Of a stretch of DNA of 64,000 nt, positions 32,784 through 42,594 are shown piece after piece. Within the stretch, counting starts at the first letter, position 1. Each line of letters starts with the position of its first letter. A program made the translations under genes and the position numbers. The stretch is from Lachnospiraceae bacterium. Its GTDB lineage: Bacteria; Bacillota; Clostridia; Lachnospirales; Lachnospiraceae. The notes beneath the pieces were generated by a model. The model did no database searches. It was not told the DNA's origin and was given only the letters and a program-made list of their open reading frames with translations. The stretch covers positions 1 to 64,000 of the forward strand of contig JAGBBP010000049.1 of assembly GCA_017938405.1 (NCBI GenBank). The letters are read 5' to 3'.

Positions 32784-34007
32784 TTATTTTACTACAACCT
32801 TCTTGTAGTTCTTCTTACCACGGCGTACAATCATGCCCTCGCCGAAATCTTCCGGGGTGAATTCCTTCTTGATGTCCGTAATCTTTTCGTCGTTTACGGT
32901 AACACCACCCTGCTCAATGGCACGTCTTGCCTCGGAGCGGCTCGGATTAAGTCCTGCCTTTACCAGCACACCGATTAAGTCAATCTTACCGTCGGTGAAA
33001 TCCTCGGAGGTAAGCTCTGCGGTCGGCATATTCTCTAAGCTGCCGCCACCTGCAAACAGTGCCTTTGCACTCTCCTGCGCCTTGGTAGCCTCTTCCTCGC
33101 CGTGAACCAGCTTCGTAAGTTCGAATGCAAGGATTTCCTTTGCGGTGTTAAGCTGGCTACCTTCCCAAGCCTCCATCTTCTCGATTTCCTCCAGCGGAAG
33201 GAAGGTAAGCATCTTGATACACTTTAATACGTCCGCATCCGCAACGTTTCTCCAGTACTGATAGAACTCGAACGGAGAGGTCTTCTCGGCGTCAAGCCAT
33301 ACCGCACCCTTCTGGGTCTTACCCATCTTCTTACCCTCGGAATTAAGAAGTAAGGTGATGGTCATTGCGTATGCATCCTTACCTAACTTTCTACGGATGA
33401 GCTCCGTACCGCCAAGCATGTTGGACCACTGGTCATCACCGCCGAACTGCATGTTACAGCCGTACTTCTGGTACAATGCAAGGAAGTCGTAGCTCTGCAT
33501 AATCATGTAGTTAAACTCAAGGAAGCTCAATCCCTTTTCCATACGCTGCTTGTAGCACTCTGCGGTCAGCATACGGTTAACGGAGAAGTGCGGTCCGATG
33601 TCACGAAGCACTTCCACATAGTTCAAATCAAGAAGCCAGTCTGCGTTGTTAACTAAAAGTGCCTTGCCCTCGGAAAAATCTACGAAACGGCTCATCTGCT
33701 TCTTAAAGCACTCTACATTGTGATTGATGGTCTCCTTGGTCATCATCTGACGCATATCGGTACGACCGGACGGGTCACCGATCATTGCGGTACCACCACC
33801 GATTAAAGCAATCGGCTTGTTACCTGCCATCTGCAAACGCTTCATTAAGCAAAGCGCCATAAAGTGACCTACATGAAGACTGTCCGCGGTCGGGTCAAAC
33901 CCGATATAAAAGGTCGCCTTACCGTTGTTAATCAGTTCCTTAATCTCTTCTTCGTCGGTTAACTGCGCCAGTAAACCTCTGGCCTTCAGTTCGTCAAAAA
34001 TTGTCAT
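32784..34007 (-). CDS. tyrS: Tyrosyl-tRNA synthetase
   Basis: Class I synthetase that charges tRNA-Tyr. The 407-residue protein begins [15 protein letters not shown], has [16 protein letters not shown] (HIGH-type motif), [12 protein letters not shown] (KMSKS-type motif, here KMGKT), and a C-terminal S4 RNA-binding domain ([21 protein letters not shown]). AAAAAAGGAGGATGC precedes the ATG. The frame's upstream extension of 43 codons lies in the structured leader and is rejected. Control is by the Tyr T-box. Confidence 0.97.
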   Translation of the reverse strand: MTIFDELKARGLLAQLTDEEEIKELINNGKATFYIGFDPTADSLHVGHFMALCLMKRLQMAGNKPIALIGGGTAMIGDPSGRTDMRQMMTKETINHNVECFKKQMSRFVDFSEGKALLVNNADWLLDLNYVEVLRDIGPHFSVNRMLTAECYKQRMEKGLSFLEFNYMIMQSYDFLALYQKYGCNMQFGGDDQWSNMLGGTELIRRKLGKDAYAMTITLLLNSEGKKMGKTQKGAVWLDAEKTSPFEFYQYWRNVADADVLKCIKMLTFLPLEEIEKMEAWEGSQLNTAKEILAFELTKLVHGEEEATKAQESAKALFAGGGSLENMPTAELTSEDFTDGKIDLIGVLVKAGLNPSRSEARRAIEQGGVTVNDEKITDIKKEFTPEDFGEGMIVRRGKKNYKKVVVK

Positions 34008-34010
34008 TGT

Positions 34011-34170
34011 TGCATCCTCCTTTTTTGTTGTTCTGTTTGCGTGCTTCCGGTGCTTCGCACCTCTCCACACCTCGCGACAAAGTCGCTCGGTCGTGGGCGC
34101 GCTCGCATTTCGCCGCCTTTGCAAGTACACTTGCACGGCGTCTCAACACTCACTTTGCCTGCACGCAAAT
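34011..34170 (-). repeat. Multi-hairpin spacer between the Tyr T-box terminator and tyrS
   Basis: An outer stem TTTGCGTGC (34038-34046) with GCACGCAAA (34161-34169) encloses several hairpins: GGTGCGAAGCACC, GCGACTTTGTCGC, CGTGCAAGTGTACTTGCA-type, and GGCG/CGCC. The outer stem begins right after the terminator U-run and ends just before the tyrS ribosome site, where the U-run could also pair with AAAAAAGG. This is the third synthetase-associated structured spacer, though less palindromic than those at pheS and downstream of tyrS. Confidence 0.65.
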
Positions 34171-34467
34171 AAAAAACCCCCGCCCTTTATGCAAAGGACG
34201 AGGGTATAATCTCTCGTGTTACCACCTTTTTTCGCACCCGGCTCACACCGGCTGCCTCATCAAGTACAAAGAACCGAAATCGTTCTACTATACTCCTGCA
34301 CGATAACGTGTGCCGAGACCAAATTCTCACCTCCGTCGCAGCCTACTTGCAATACTTTCGGTGCGAAGCTCCAAGACGTATTCATCACAAGCTTCCCCTG
34401 CGCCTCTCATCTGCCGGCCACTTTCTGTAGGTTTCCCTTCTGACTACTTGTTCTTTTCATCGCTTAT
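34171..34467 (-). promoter_or_regulatory. Tyr-specific T-box riboswitch of tyrS
   Basis: The T-box core GGTGGTAACACGAGAG lies at about 34211-34226, followed by the terminator CCCTCGTCCTTT/AAAGGGCGGGGG with a U6 run (34171-34204). In stem I, GAATACGTCTTGGAGC contains the likely specifier TAC (34378-34380), a tyrosine codon. Uncharged tRNA-Tyr should release termination. Confidence 0.93.
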
Positions 34468-34473
34468 GACCCG

Positions 34474-34502
34474 ATTATAACGAGTCGGGTAAAATTTGTC
34501 AA
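34474..34502 (-). promoter_or_regulatory. Sigma-A promoter of tyrS
   Basis: Minus strand TTGACA, 17-base spacer, TATAAT. Confidence 0.9.
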
Positions 34503-34557
34503 GCATAATTTTACATCAACATTCTTTTATTAACCGGACACAAGCAAACGTATTTCA

Positions 34558-36012
34558 TCAATACTCTGAAATATGCTCCTCCGTCATCACAACTTTCGCA
34601 TAAACTTCTTTCCCGTCTCTAAGTACGCCTACGGTAATCTCGTCTCCGGCTCTTGCCTTTAACATGGCATCCACAATATGATACTGGCGGGTGATTTCCA
34701 ACTTCTCCACACCATCTTTTCCCCGAAAAGAAATGGACTTCAAAATATCTCCGGCCTGCAATTGTCCCTTTACTAAACTGTCCCCGGATACCTCCACCAC
34801 TTTTACTGTTTCATACAAATGTACATGTCCGGTATCCGGCTCTGCCCGCATATAAGACTCAACCGTTTGTACCGTTACTCCCAGCATTCCTCTCTGCACA
34901 CTTTCGCAGGATGTACCGAAGCAATGGTCAATCAGGTTATCCGCCACATAAATTGCCACCTTGGAAGGAATGGCATATGCAATGTTTTCTACGGTAGAGT
35001 CAATAATCTTCGCATTCACAATACCGATTAACTCTCCCGATTCATTATACAGACCACCGCCACTGTTTCCCGGATTTACCGGGGTATCCACACGAATCAC
35101 CCGGAAGGACTGACTCTGTCCGGTAGCAGAATCACTGAGAGAAATATGTTCCGAATCCACACTCACCACACCATAAGATGCGGAGGTTCCTCCCCCCTTT
35201 GCATTTCCGATGGCAATGGCCGCTTCTCCTACCACCACCTTGTCCGAATCGGAAACCGTCACTGCCACAGCCGCCGATTTCCGTAACAACTCACTTTCCT
35301 TTATATGTAAAACCGCAATGTCATAATAAGCCGAACCGCCTACATACTCTGCTGTCATCTTCTGATCACTGATTTCACTTCCGTACAAGTACACTTCAAT
35401 ATCCCGGCTGATACCGTTTGACGAATCACAATCCGCATCATATACCACATGATGGTTGGTAATAATAAAGGCATCCCCCTTTGTCTTATCCAACCGGTAA
35501 ATTACACCGGAGCCGGAAGATACATAATCCTGCTTAATTTTTCCGGTATACCATCCGGACTGTTTCGGTGTGAAATTCGAAATGATACTAACCGCACTCT
35601 GCAACCCTTTTGATGTGGCGTAAGCAATATTACTTCCCTTGTTAATGATGGTTACACTTCCGTCCTCTCCATCCGCGCCGTCGGCTCCGTCTTTTCCGTC
35701 CGCACCATCCTTCCCGTCAACACCATCCTTCCCATCAACACCATCTTTTCCATCTGCTCCGTCTTTCCCATCTGCGCCATCCTTGCCATCGGTTCCGTCT
35801 TTTCCATCCGTTCCGTCCTCACCTACTACCACGCCGAGATTCTGCTCCGTACCGTCGGTGTAAGAAAGCACCAGCTCTCCCACATCATTAATATAGGCAT
35901 CCGCAATGCTGACCGGTTCCGATTTGGCACAGGCTGCCGCAGAAGAAAGAACAACTGTCAAAATCGCCAGAACACAAATTCTTCTTACGCTTCCCTTCCG
36001 TTTCTTTTGCAT
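34558..36012 (-). CDS. HtrA/DegP-like serine protease lipoprotein with collagen-like linker
   Basis: A 484-residue surface protease. The N-terminus is a lipoprotein signal peptide (hydrophobic core, lipobox SAAAC, lipidated Cys28). Residues 64-117 are 18 Gly-X-Asp triplets such as GKDGADGKDGVD, a collagen-like stalk. A trypsin-type domain follows with ITNHHVV (catalytic His), YYDIAVLHI (Asp) and NPGNSGGGLYN (Ser). The last 100 residues form a PDZ domain (LGVTVQ, GDSLVKGQLQAGDILKSI). GGAAGGAG precedes the ATG. Such proteases degrade misfolded exported proteins; the collagen-like spacer, probably projecting the domain from the membrane, is unusual. Confidence 0.9.
   Translation of the reverse strand: MQKKRKGSVRRICVLAILTVVLSSAAACAKSEPVSIADAYINDVGELVLSYTDGTEQNLGVVVGEDGTDGKDGTDGKDGADGKDGADGKDGVDGKDGVDGKDGADGKDGADGADGEDGSVTIINKGSNIAYATSKGLQSAVSIISNFTPKQSGWYTGKIKQDYVSSGSGVIYRLDKTKGDAFIITNHHVVYDADCDSSNGISRDIEVYLYGSEISDQKMTAEYVGGSAYYDIAVLHIKESELLRKSAAVAVTVSDSDKVVVGEAAIAIGNAKGGGTSASYGVVSVDSEHISLSDSATGQSQSFRVIRVDTPVNPGNSGGGLYNESGELIGIVNAKIIDSTVENIAYAIPSKVAIYVADNLIDHCFGTSCESVQRGMLGVTVQTVESYMRAEPDTGHVHLYETVKVVEVSGDSLVKGQLQAGDILKSISFRGKDGVEKLEITRQYHIVDAMLKARAGDEITVGVLRDGKEVYAKVVMTEEHISEY
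35662..35823 (-). repeat. In-frame tandem repeats encoding Gly-X-Asp triplets
   Basis: Eighteen 9-base units in a row within the HtrA gene, encoding GTD, GKD, GAD and GVD with alternating GKD. The larger 18-base period and near-identical units make copy-number change by slippage likely. A long open frame on the other strand here is only a shadow of the repeats. Confidence 0.9.
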
Positions 36013-36077
36013 ATGTACCGCTCCTTCCCTTACTGTTTTTACCAGTCTATCATTATTTTATGTCTATTTTATGAATA

Positions 36078-36110
36078 AATCGGGCCGAACGCCCTCTTAT
36101 GCGTCGGCCC
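36078..36110 (-). terminator. Terminator after the hybrid histidine kinase
   Basis: GGGCCGA pairs with TCGGCCC around a 15-base loop on the minus strand, followed by GATTTATT. Confidence 0.7.
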
Positions 36111-36117
36111 AACCTCT

Positions 36118-38328
36118 TTATTCCTCCTCCGGGAAAATATGTTTCATCATTTCACTATACACCGACTCGTCATTGAGCGGTTTTAATAAATAACCGTTCA
36201 TGCCGGCATTTATAATCGCAATCCGGTCGTCCTCAAAGGCACTGGCGGTTGCCGCCACAATCGGTATAGTTGTTGCATCCGCCCGCTCCAGCTTACGAAT
36301 CACTTCCGTTGCCTCGAGACCGTCCATTTCCGGCATCATCACATCCATAAGAATCGCCGCGTATTCCCCTTCCTTGGAACGTTTAAATGCCTCCACCGCC
36401 TCGATTCCGTTTAAGGCGGTATCTACGGTAAATCCCATGTTTTCCAGCAAGAACACCGTAATCTTTAAGTTAATCGGCACATCCTCCACCGCAAGAATCT
36501 TCATTCCCGCAAAGGCTTTTGTGACCGTTACTCCCGCTTCTTCTTTTTCCGGAAGTGCTTCCGCTATCGCAAACGGAATCCGCACAATAAACCGGCTGCC
36601 CTTTCCAGGCTCGCTCTCTACCTGAATGGTGCCTCCCATGGCATCAATGTACTGCTTTGCAATGGTCATGCCAAGTCCGGTACCATGGTACCGTTTTCCT
36701 TCGTCCTCATCCGCCTTTGCATACGGCTGGTAAATTCGCTTTAAAAATTCCGAATCCATACCGATACCGGTATCCTGTACGGTAAAACAAAACTCTACCT
36801 TGCCATCTGCTAACAGCTGCTCCGTTACAAAGAACGATACCTGGCCTCCGGCCGGCGTATATTTCATCGCATTACCTAAGATATTCATAAGGATTTGCTG
36901 CACGTGCAAACGGTCTCCCAGCACCGCCGGATATGCAAACGGCGGGAATTTTTTATAAAACCATATCTTATTTTCCTTTATCTGCCCCTCCAGCATCTCC
37001 ACGCATTCTTTTAAAAGATCCGCAACCGAAAACGGGGCTTCCACCAGCCTGAACTCACCGCTTTCGATTTTCGAAAGATCCAGTACCTTATTCACGAGAG
37101 AAAGCAAATACGAGGATGATTCATCGATTTTATCGAGACAGTCCTCCACTTTTTCCTTATCGTCGATACTTCTGCGGGCAATGTTGGTCATACCCATCAC
37201 CCCACCGATCGGCGTACGGATGTCATGGGAAATATGCGCCATCAGCTCCGTCTTGGCACGGTTGGCACGATTTGCCTCCTTTGCCGCCAACTCTAACAGT
37301 TTTGCACTTTCCTTCTGCTGCTTGGACAGGCGTTCTCTACTCTTTACATATACAAACAAAATAACGGTAACAGAGACAAATCCGACAAAAATCAACACCA
37401 GTACCCAAATAAACATCGTCGTATAGTCATCCGCTCCGGCTCCGGAACCGACTACCACATCACTGTCTACCACCACCATCAAATTCCAGTTCGGCATATT
37501 CGCCACCGGACAGGTTGCCAGATAATAATCGATTCCCTCATAGGAAATCTCCATACAATAAATTCCTTTATCGCTGGAAACTACCTTCTTCAGCTTTTCC
37601 CAATCACCGTTCAGCACTTCCACGTTCCGTTCCAGTTCCTGCAAATAGTCGGCTTCCAACGGAATATCAAAAAGCTTACTTTGCCGGTACAGACGTGTAC
37701 CGTCGTTTCCGAGGATATAGACACTGCTCTTTTCCGCATAAGAATTGGACACCAACGCATACTCCAAATGAGACGAATCAATAACTACGGTATAATACTC
37801 CAGCTTTTTATTTTCTTCTTTCAAAACAATCGGATTTTCCAGCTCTATCCAGCAAAATAAATGTCGCTTTTCTTCTCCCGGCACATAACGAATCCACAGA
37901 CGTTCTTCCGCAATATTCTCAATCAAATAATCCTTGTTTTCCCAAATACCTGTGGTTCCGTCGGATTTGTAATAGGTGCCGTCTTCATCTACCGCATAAA
38001 CCTGGCTTTCTTCCATATCAAACAATAGGTTCTGTTCGTACAAGGCTTTCAAAAGAGCCTCTGCATTTTCAAACTCGCTGCCGTCAATGTGCGCTCCCAT
38101 AAGCTGAATCATTTCTCTTCTGGAGGATGCATACAATTCTGCCAGCTCCGCCAAGGTCTCGGTCAGCTCCGTCACATGCTTGCCGCGTTCCTCCCGGATA
38201 TTTCCGCTGAAAAAAGAATAAAGCCCGTATCCCGCACAACAAAAAACAAGCAGAAGAATGATATACACTACGACTGCTACCTTTCTGAAACGACCTAATA
38301 CCGACTTTTTTCCTTTTGTTTGTTCCAT
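36118..38328 (-). CDS. Hybrid sensor histidine kinase with receiver domain
   Basis: A 736-residue membrane kinase. It has an N-terminal membrane helix (about 14-36), an extracellular sensor of about 250 residues (dCache-like), a second helix (about 302-328), a HisKA domain with MAHISHDIRTPIGGVMG, an HATPase domain (ILMNILGNAMKYTP; DTGIGMD; GTGLGMTIAKQYIDAMGG), and a C-terminal receiver (AVEDVPINLKI; phosphoacceptor in AILMDVMMPEMDGLEATE; lysine in YLLKPLND). All phosphorelay residues look intact. The final output partner is not adjacent. The extracellular ligand is unknown. Confidence 0.92.
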   Translation of the reverse strand: MEQTKGKKSVLGRFRKVAVVVYIILLLVFCCAGYGLYSFFSGNIREERGKHVTELTETLAELAELYASSRREMIQLMGAHIDGSEFENAEALLKALYEQNLLFDMEESQVYAVDEDGTYYKSDGTTGIWENKDYLIENIAEERLWIRYVPGEEKRHLFCWIELENPIVLKEENKKLEYYTVVIDSSHLEYALVSNSYAEKSSVYILGNDGTRLYRQSKLFDIPLEADYLQELERNVEVLNGDWEKLKKVVSSDKGIYCMEISYEGIDYYLATCPVANMPNWNLMVVVDSDVVVGSGAGADDYTTMFIWVLVLIFVGFVSVTVILFVYVKSRERLSKQQKESAKLLELAAKEANRANRAKTELMAHISHDIRTPIGGVMGMTNIARRSIDDKEKVEDCLDKIDESSSYLLSLVNKVLDLSKIESGEFRLVEAPFSVADLLKECVEMLEGQIKENKIWFYKKFPPFAYPAVLGDRLHVQQILMNILGNAMKYTPAGGQVSFFVTEQLLADGKVEFCFTVQDTGIGMDSEFLKRIYQPYAKADEDEGKRYHGTGLGMTIAKQYIDAMGGTIQVESEPGKGSRFIVRIPFAIAEALPEKEEAGVTVTKAFAGMKILAVEDVPINLKITVFLLENMGFTVDTALNGIEAVEAFKRSKEGEYAAILMDVMMPEMDGLEATEVIRKLERADATTIPIVAATASAFEDDRIAIINAGMNGYLLKPLNDESVYSEMMKHIFPEEE

Positions 38329-38377
38329 AGTTCCTCCCGGAGCTTTTGTATACTGTTTTTACAAAAAATACCTTTTT

Positions 38378-38405
38378 ATTTTACCACATCTCCGCGAAAA
38401 AGCAA
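38378..38405 (-). promoter_or_regulatory. Promoter of the hybrid kinase
   Basis: Minus strand TTGCTT, 16-base spacer, TAAAAT, about 50 bases before the ATG. Confidence 0.6.
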
Positions 38406-38573
38406 GTAAAATTTTACGGATTATAAACTATTTTTTTGAAGGGGAAAAGTTTCTGACGTATTACCCAAATTTAGACATAGAAACTTCTCTGCTTCTATGG
38501 TATACTATTTCTAATCTGTATGGAACAATCTTATACGTTGCTCATACAAAAACAATTTCAGGAGGTACATACT

Positions 38574-40220
38574 ATGGCATGGTACGATGAAGCCGTATTT
38601 TATCATATTTACCCGTTGGGACTTACCGATGCTCCGAAAGAAAACGCCTACGGTGCTCCGGAACATCGTCTCAACACATTACTTCCGTGGATTTCCCACA
38701 TCAAAGCGCTTGGCTGTAACGCCCTCTACATCGGCCCGCTGTTCGAGTCTGTGGGACACGGTTACGAAACCACCGATTACAAGAAACTGGACAGTCGTCT
38801 CGGCACCAACGAAGACTTAACAAACTTTGTGAAAGAATGCCACACACAAGGCATCCGTGTTATTTTAGACGGTGTTTTCAATCACACCGGAAGAGATTTC
38901 TTCGCATTTCAGGACATCAAGAAAAACAGGGAAAACTCTCCGTACAAAGACTGGTACTGTAATGTTAACTTTTGGGGAAACAACGAATATAACGACGGTT
39001 TTTCCTATGAAAACTGGGGCGGTTACAATTTGCTGGCAAAATTAAACCAGCAAAATCCGGCGGTAAAGGATTATATTTGCGATGTCATCCGGTTCTGGGT
39101 ATCGGAGTTTGATATCGACGGAATCCGTTTAGATGCCGCAGACGTATTAAATTTTGCCTATATGCAGGCTTTGCGCCGGGTGGCAAACGAAGTAAAGCCG
39201 GACTTTTGGCTCATGGGTGAAGTTATCCACGGGGATTATAACCGCTGGGTCAATGAGGGAACCCTTCATTCCGTTACCAATTACCATCTACACAAGGCCC
39301 TGTACTCCGGTCATAACGACCACAATTATTTTGAAATCGCCCACACAGTAAAACGTCTTTACGAGATGGGTGGCAATCGTCCGGAAGGCTTGAAGCTGTA
39401 TAACTTTGTGGATAATCATGATGTAGAGCGGATTTATACAAAACTCTCCAACAAAGACCACTATATCCCAGTACATATTCTGCTCTACACTTTACCGGGT
39501 ATCCCGTCGGTTTACTACGGTTCGGAGTTCGGTATCGAAGGAAAAAAGGAACGTTTCTCCGATGATTCCCTGCGTCCCGCACTGGCCCTTTCGGATTTCG
39601 GAAACGCAATCACGGACAACCCGTGTACCCGTTTGCTGGCTGCACTGGGACGTATTCGTCAAACTGCGCCGGCCCTTTCCTACGGCGACTACAAGGAACT
39701 GCTTTTAACCAACCGACAGTATGCCTTTTCCCGCAATCAGAACGGTTCTACCGTCGTTGTCACCGTAAATAACGACGACAACGATTTCGTGATGACACTG
39801 CCGTGCGGTGCCGCCTCACAATACCGCGGTGCTTTATCCGGTGAGATTGTTTCGGTAACCGAAGGAAGGATTACCGTAAATGTACGGGCAAACAACGGCG
39901 ACATCTGGGTTCCTCTTTCGGAAACGGAAGCACCGGAAGACGACTGGTTCTTCGATTCCGCTTTTATTACCAATCCGGAACCGGAAACGTCGTCCATTGT
40001 TCCTGTCGCCGATTCATCCCAAAACGCCGAAGAATCCGCTTCATCCCAAGCTCCGGTCTTTGACAGCAATGCCTTTGAACAGGGCAAAATCGCTGGTCTT
40101 CAGGAGGCCATTCTTGCCATTATGGAAAAGAAAGGCCCGGTCACGGAACAGATGCGCAGAGATGTCATCAATAACACACATCATGATTCTTTGGTAAACT
40201 GGGTGAAGAGCTTTTATTAA
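38574..40220 (+). CDS. GH13 alpha-amylase-family enzyme with C-terminal extension
   Basis: The 548-residue protein has GH13 regions I-IV: DGVFNHTG, GIRLDAADV (nucleophile Asp187), LMGEVIHGD (acid/base Glu216) and NFVDNHDVERI (Asp283). It starts with the catalytic barrel at residue 1 and has no signal peptide, so it works in the cytosol, probably on maltodextrins. After a short beta domain, residues about 430-548 form a low-complexity Ser/Glu linker and a helical tail (EQGKIAGLQEAILAIMEKKGPVTEQ) that I do not recognise. GGAGG lies 8 bases before the ATG. Exact specificity is uncertain. Confidence 0.87.
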   Translation: MAWYDEAVFYHIYPLGLTDAPKENAYGAPEHRLNTLLPWISHIKALGCNALYIGPLFESVGHGYETTDYKKLDSRLGTNEDLTNFVKECHTQGIRVILDGVFNHTGRDFFAFQDIKKNRENSPYKDWYCNVNFWGNNEYNDGFSYENWGGYNLLAKLNQQNPAVKDYICDVIRFWVSEFDIDGIRLDAADVLNFAYMQALRRVANEVKPDFWLMGEVIHGDYNRWVNEGTLHSVTNYHLHKALYSGHNDHNYFEIAHTVKRLYEMGGNRPEGLKLYNFVDNHDVERIYTKLSNKDHYIPVHILLYTLPGIPSVYYGSEFGIEGKKERFSDDSLRPALALSDFGNAITDNPCTRLLAALGRIRQTAPALSYGDYKELLLTNRQYAFSRNQNGSTVVVTVNNDDNDFVMTLPCGAASQYRGALSGEIVSVTEGRITVNVRANNGDIWVPLSETEAPEDDWFFDSAFITNPEPETSSIVPVADSSQNAEESASSQAPVFDSNAFEQGKIAGLQEAILAIMEKKGPVTEQMRRDVINNTHHDSLVNWVKSFY

Positions 40221-40240
40221 GCATGTTCTTCCTATATAAC

Positions 40241-40273
40241 AAAAGAAGTCCTTTGTATAAGGACTTCTTTTTA
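40241..40273. terminator. Bidirectional terminator between GH13 and GH26 genes
   Basis: AAAAGAAGTCCTT pairs with AAGGACTTCTTTT around TGTAT; both strands end in a U-run, so it can serve both convergent genes. Confidence 0.92.
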
Positions 40274-40316
40274 CGTTTATACGATTGATGTGCCGATTCT
40301 ATCCATCGATTTCATC

Positions 40317-41261
40317 TTATGTTTCGGATGTAATCGCATAAGCACTTTCATACATTTTCTTCAAATTATCTACGGAATTGTACTTTTCCCCGATACAAAA
40401 TTCCTTGGACCAGGTCATATAATAGGCCCATGGCGTGTGCGATTCTTCCAACATTTTTATATCCGGCAAATAGCCGATTTCCGCCAGTGCCGCCACCTTA
40501 TTTTTTGTTGTAGCTTCTACCAGTGCTTCATACTCCTGACTGTAATCCGTCGGTGCATACTCCGGCAAATAAATGTCTACGGAGATTACATCCACGTATT
40601 CATCTCCCGGATACCCCTCTTTCAGTCGGCAATTCCATACCCAGAGAAGGTTATTGATTTGATGTACATTGGTATAATAGTCATACATCAGCTTATACAG
40701 CTCTCTTGCCACTTCCGGACCCTTTGCACCCCACCAGAACCAAGTACCGTCGGACTCATGAAACGGTCTCCAAAGAATCGGAATATCCGCCTTTTCAAAC
40801 TTCTTTAACTCCTCCGCAATCACATCCATATCATGATAAAATGCTTCTCTTTCCTTTGTTCCTTCCACCAAAATGCGGGAAGCATCAAAGTCGGTATGCT
40901 CTGCGTAAAAGCTCTTATCCCTGCCACCCACCGGAGAATACCAATGGAAGGAAAAGGTCACGATTCCACCCGATTCCTTGGCCCATTTAAGTGCCGTTTC
41001 CAACGTCCCCCGGTTCTCATATATCTCGGTGAGACACGGCTCGGAAGCATCGTCGTAATTAATGTTCGGAGAATACGCCAAAAGCTCAAAGCCCCGGAGT
41101 TTCGGCATTTTTCCTGTATGTTCCTTTATGTAGGCCACTTCCTCCATGGGATTGGTCTGGGTATGTTGTCCTGTAATAATCCCTTTCCCTGCGGTATCAC
41201 ACAAATACTGTAACAACTCTTTTGCTTTCTGCGATGCATTTTTATTTACCGGATTCTGCAT
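40317..41261 (-). CDS. GH26 beta-mannanase-family enzyme
   Basis: The 314-residue protein carries the two GH26 catalytic glutamates: acid/base Glu169 in WRPFHESDG and nucleophile Glu261 in AALAEIG. Other family features include IITGQHTQTNP and FSFHWYSP. It consists of the catalytic domain only and has no signal peptide, so it should trim imported manno-oligosaccharides rather than polymer. AAGGAGGAAC precedes the ATG. It follows the 2-epimerase gene by 55 bases; together they fit beta-mannan breakdown through mannobiose epimerisation. Confidence 0.9.
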   Translation of the reverse strand: MQNPVNKNASQKAKELLQYLCDTAGKGIITGQHTQTNPMEEVAYIKEHTGKMPKLRGFELLAYSPNINYDDASEPCLTEIYENRGTLETALKWAKESGGIVTFSFHWYSPVGGRDKSFYAEHTDFDASRILVEGTKEREAFYHDMDVIAEELKKFEKADIPILWRPFHESDGTWFWWGAKGPEVARELYKLMYDYYTNVHQINNLLWVWNCRLKEGYPGDEYVDVISVDIYLPEYAPTDYSQEYEALVEATTKNKVAALAEIGYLPDIKMLEESHTPWAYYMTWSKEFCIGEKYNSVDNLKKMYESAYAITSET

Positions 41262-41316
41262 AAGTTCCTCCTTATCTGCACGGTTCGCTTTTCTTACTAT
41301 AACAGGCTCCTATTTT

Positions 41317-42483
41317 CTATAAAAGGCGGTTTAACATCTCCATACACATTCTTCCGTTATGATACGGACACTTCCATTCATGGGATAACGGCGCCGTCAC
41401 ATCCGCTTCTCCGTGATACGGAATGGTCTCGTACCATTCCCCGCTCTTTTTATCAATGACACGGTTCTGAATAAAAGCCCACACATCCTCTGCCATGGCA
41501 AGGTATTCGGCTTTCTGTTCCTTCTGGTATGCATTATAAAAACCGACAACCGACTCTCCCTGTACCCACCAGATTTTCTGACGGTCTACTTTATCGTTTT
41601 CCCGCTCGTTATTTACGGCACGACATTCTTCGTCAATGGCATTCCGATATACGGAAGCTGCCAACCCTTCAATTACCGGACGCATCATTTCCGTCACAGA
41701 AGCATCTTCCAACAACTCACATGCCCGGTCAATGAGCCAGGATGCCTCAATATCGTGTCCGTAGGATTCCAAATCAATCAACGTCCGGTACTCATGATCA
41801 AAGAATACTTCACAAATCTGCTTGTCCGGATTGTATACCTTGTCTTTAAACAGAGAAAGAATCTCCTTGAGAGAAACCCTCACCTTATCCGAGTGTTCCA
41901 CACGGTACAGTTCGGAATACGCTTCCAACACATGCAGTAGCGTATTCATGGTACGTTCCGCAATGACGCCGTTCTCCGAAAGCTGATAATTGATCGTCGG
42001 CGTAAAATCCCGGTTATATGCTTCCAAATATCCGCCGGCATCTCTGCATTTTGATTCAATGGTATCATACAGGGAATAGGCCAGATCTAAGGCTTCCTTA
42101 TTCTCCGACGCGTCATAATAAGCAGACAACGCATAAATGGCAAAGGCCTGATTATACGTATGCTTCAAATCATCTTCCACTTCGCCGTTAAACTTTACCG
42201 CCCAATATACCCCGCCGTAGCTCTTGTCATAGCAATGTTCCGTCAAAAACTGATAGGCGTGGTCTGCCATAGAGAGAAGCTCCGGATCTTGTAATACACG
42301 GTACGCCGTTGAATAAAACCACAAAATACGATTGTTCAGGATAACGCCTTTCATGTAATCCTTTACCGGTGTTCCGTCTCCCGCTACGCTTCCGAAGAAT
42401 CCGCCGAATTTCTCATCCTTTAACTTGTTCCAAAACGGAATAATATCCTGTACCAAATGATTTTTGAATTCTTTTGCCTGCAT
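41317..42483 (-). CDS. Cellobiose/mannobiose 2-epimerase (AGE family)
   Basis: A 388-residue (alpha/alpha)6-barrel epimerase. It begins MQAKEFKNHLVQDIIPFWNKL and contains DEKFGGFFGSVAGDG, NRILWFYSTAYR, the general-base region LLHVLEAYSELYR, SYGHDIEASWLI and WWVQGESVVGFYN, all typical of cellobiose 2-epimerase. It converts beta-1,4-mannobiose to mannosyl-glucose, or cellobiose to glucosyl-mannose. Its neighbour is GH26, which favours the mannan role. AGAAAGGAG precedes this ATG; a 20-codon upstream extension is unsupported. A mannosylglucose phosphorylase, the usual partner, is not in the window. Confidence 0.88.
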   Translation of the reverse strand: MQAKEFKNHLVQDIIPFWNKLKDEKFGGFFGSVAGDGTPVKDYMKGVILNNRILWFYSTAYRVLQDPELLSMADHAYQFLTEHCYDKSYGGVYWAVKFNGEVEDDLKHTYNQAFAIYALSAYYDASENKEALDLAYSLYDTIESKCRDAGGYLEAYNRDFTPTINYQLSENGVIAERTMNTLLHVLEAYSELYRVEHSDKVRVSLKEILSLFKDKVYNPDKQICEVFFDHEYRTLIDLESYGHDIEASWLIDRACELLEDASVTEMMRPVIEGLAASVYRNAIDEECRAVNNERENDKVDRQKIWWVQGESVVGFYNAYQKEQKAEYLAMAEDVWAFIQNRVIDKKSGEWYETIPYHGEADVTAPLSHEWKCPYHNGRMCMEMLNRLL

Positions 42484-42594
42484 ATCAAACGCTCCTTTCT
42501 GTACCTCTCGAATACTTTTATCATATCCTATCTTTCTGTACATTTCTATGATAACCCGTTGAATAAATTGTACAAACCTATTATAACTCTTTTT

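Noticed and set aside
34008..34136. 43-residue extension of tyrS
   Set aside because: It lies in the structured leader after the T-box terminator; AAAAAAGGAGG marks the true start.
35662..35823. Tandem repeats as a CRISPR array
   Set aside because: Units are 9-18 bases, in frame, with no spacers, and they encode collagen-like triplets.
35639..35863. Pro/Ser-rich antisense frame in the HtrA gene
   Set aside because: It is the complement of the Gly-X-Asp repeats and lacks any start signal.
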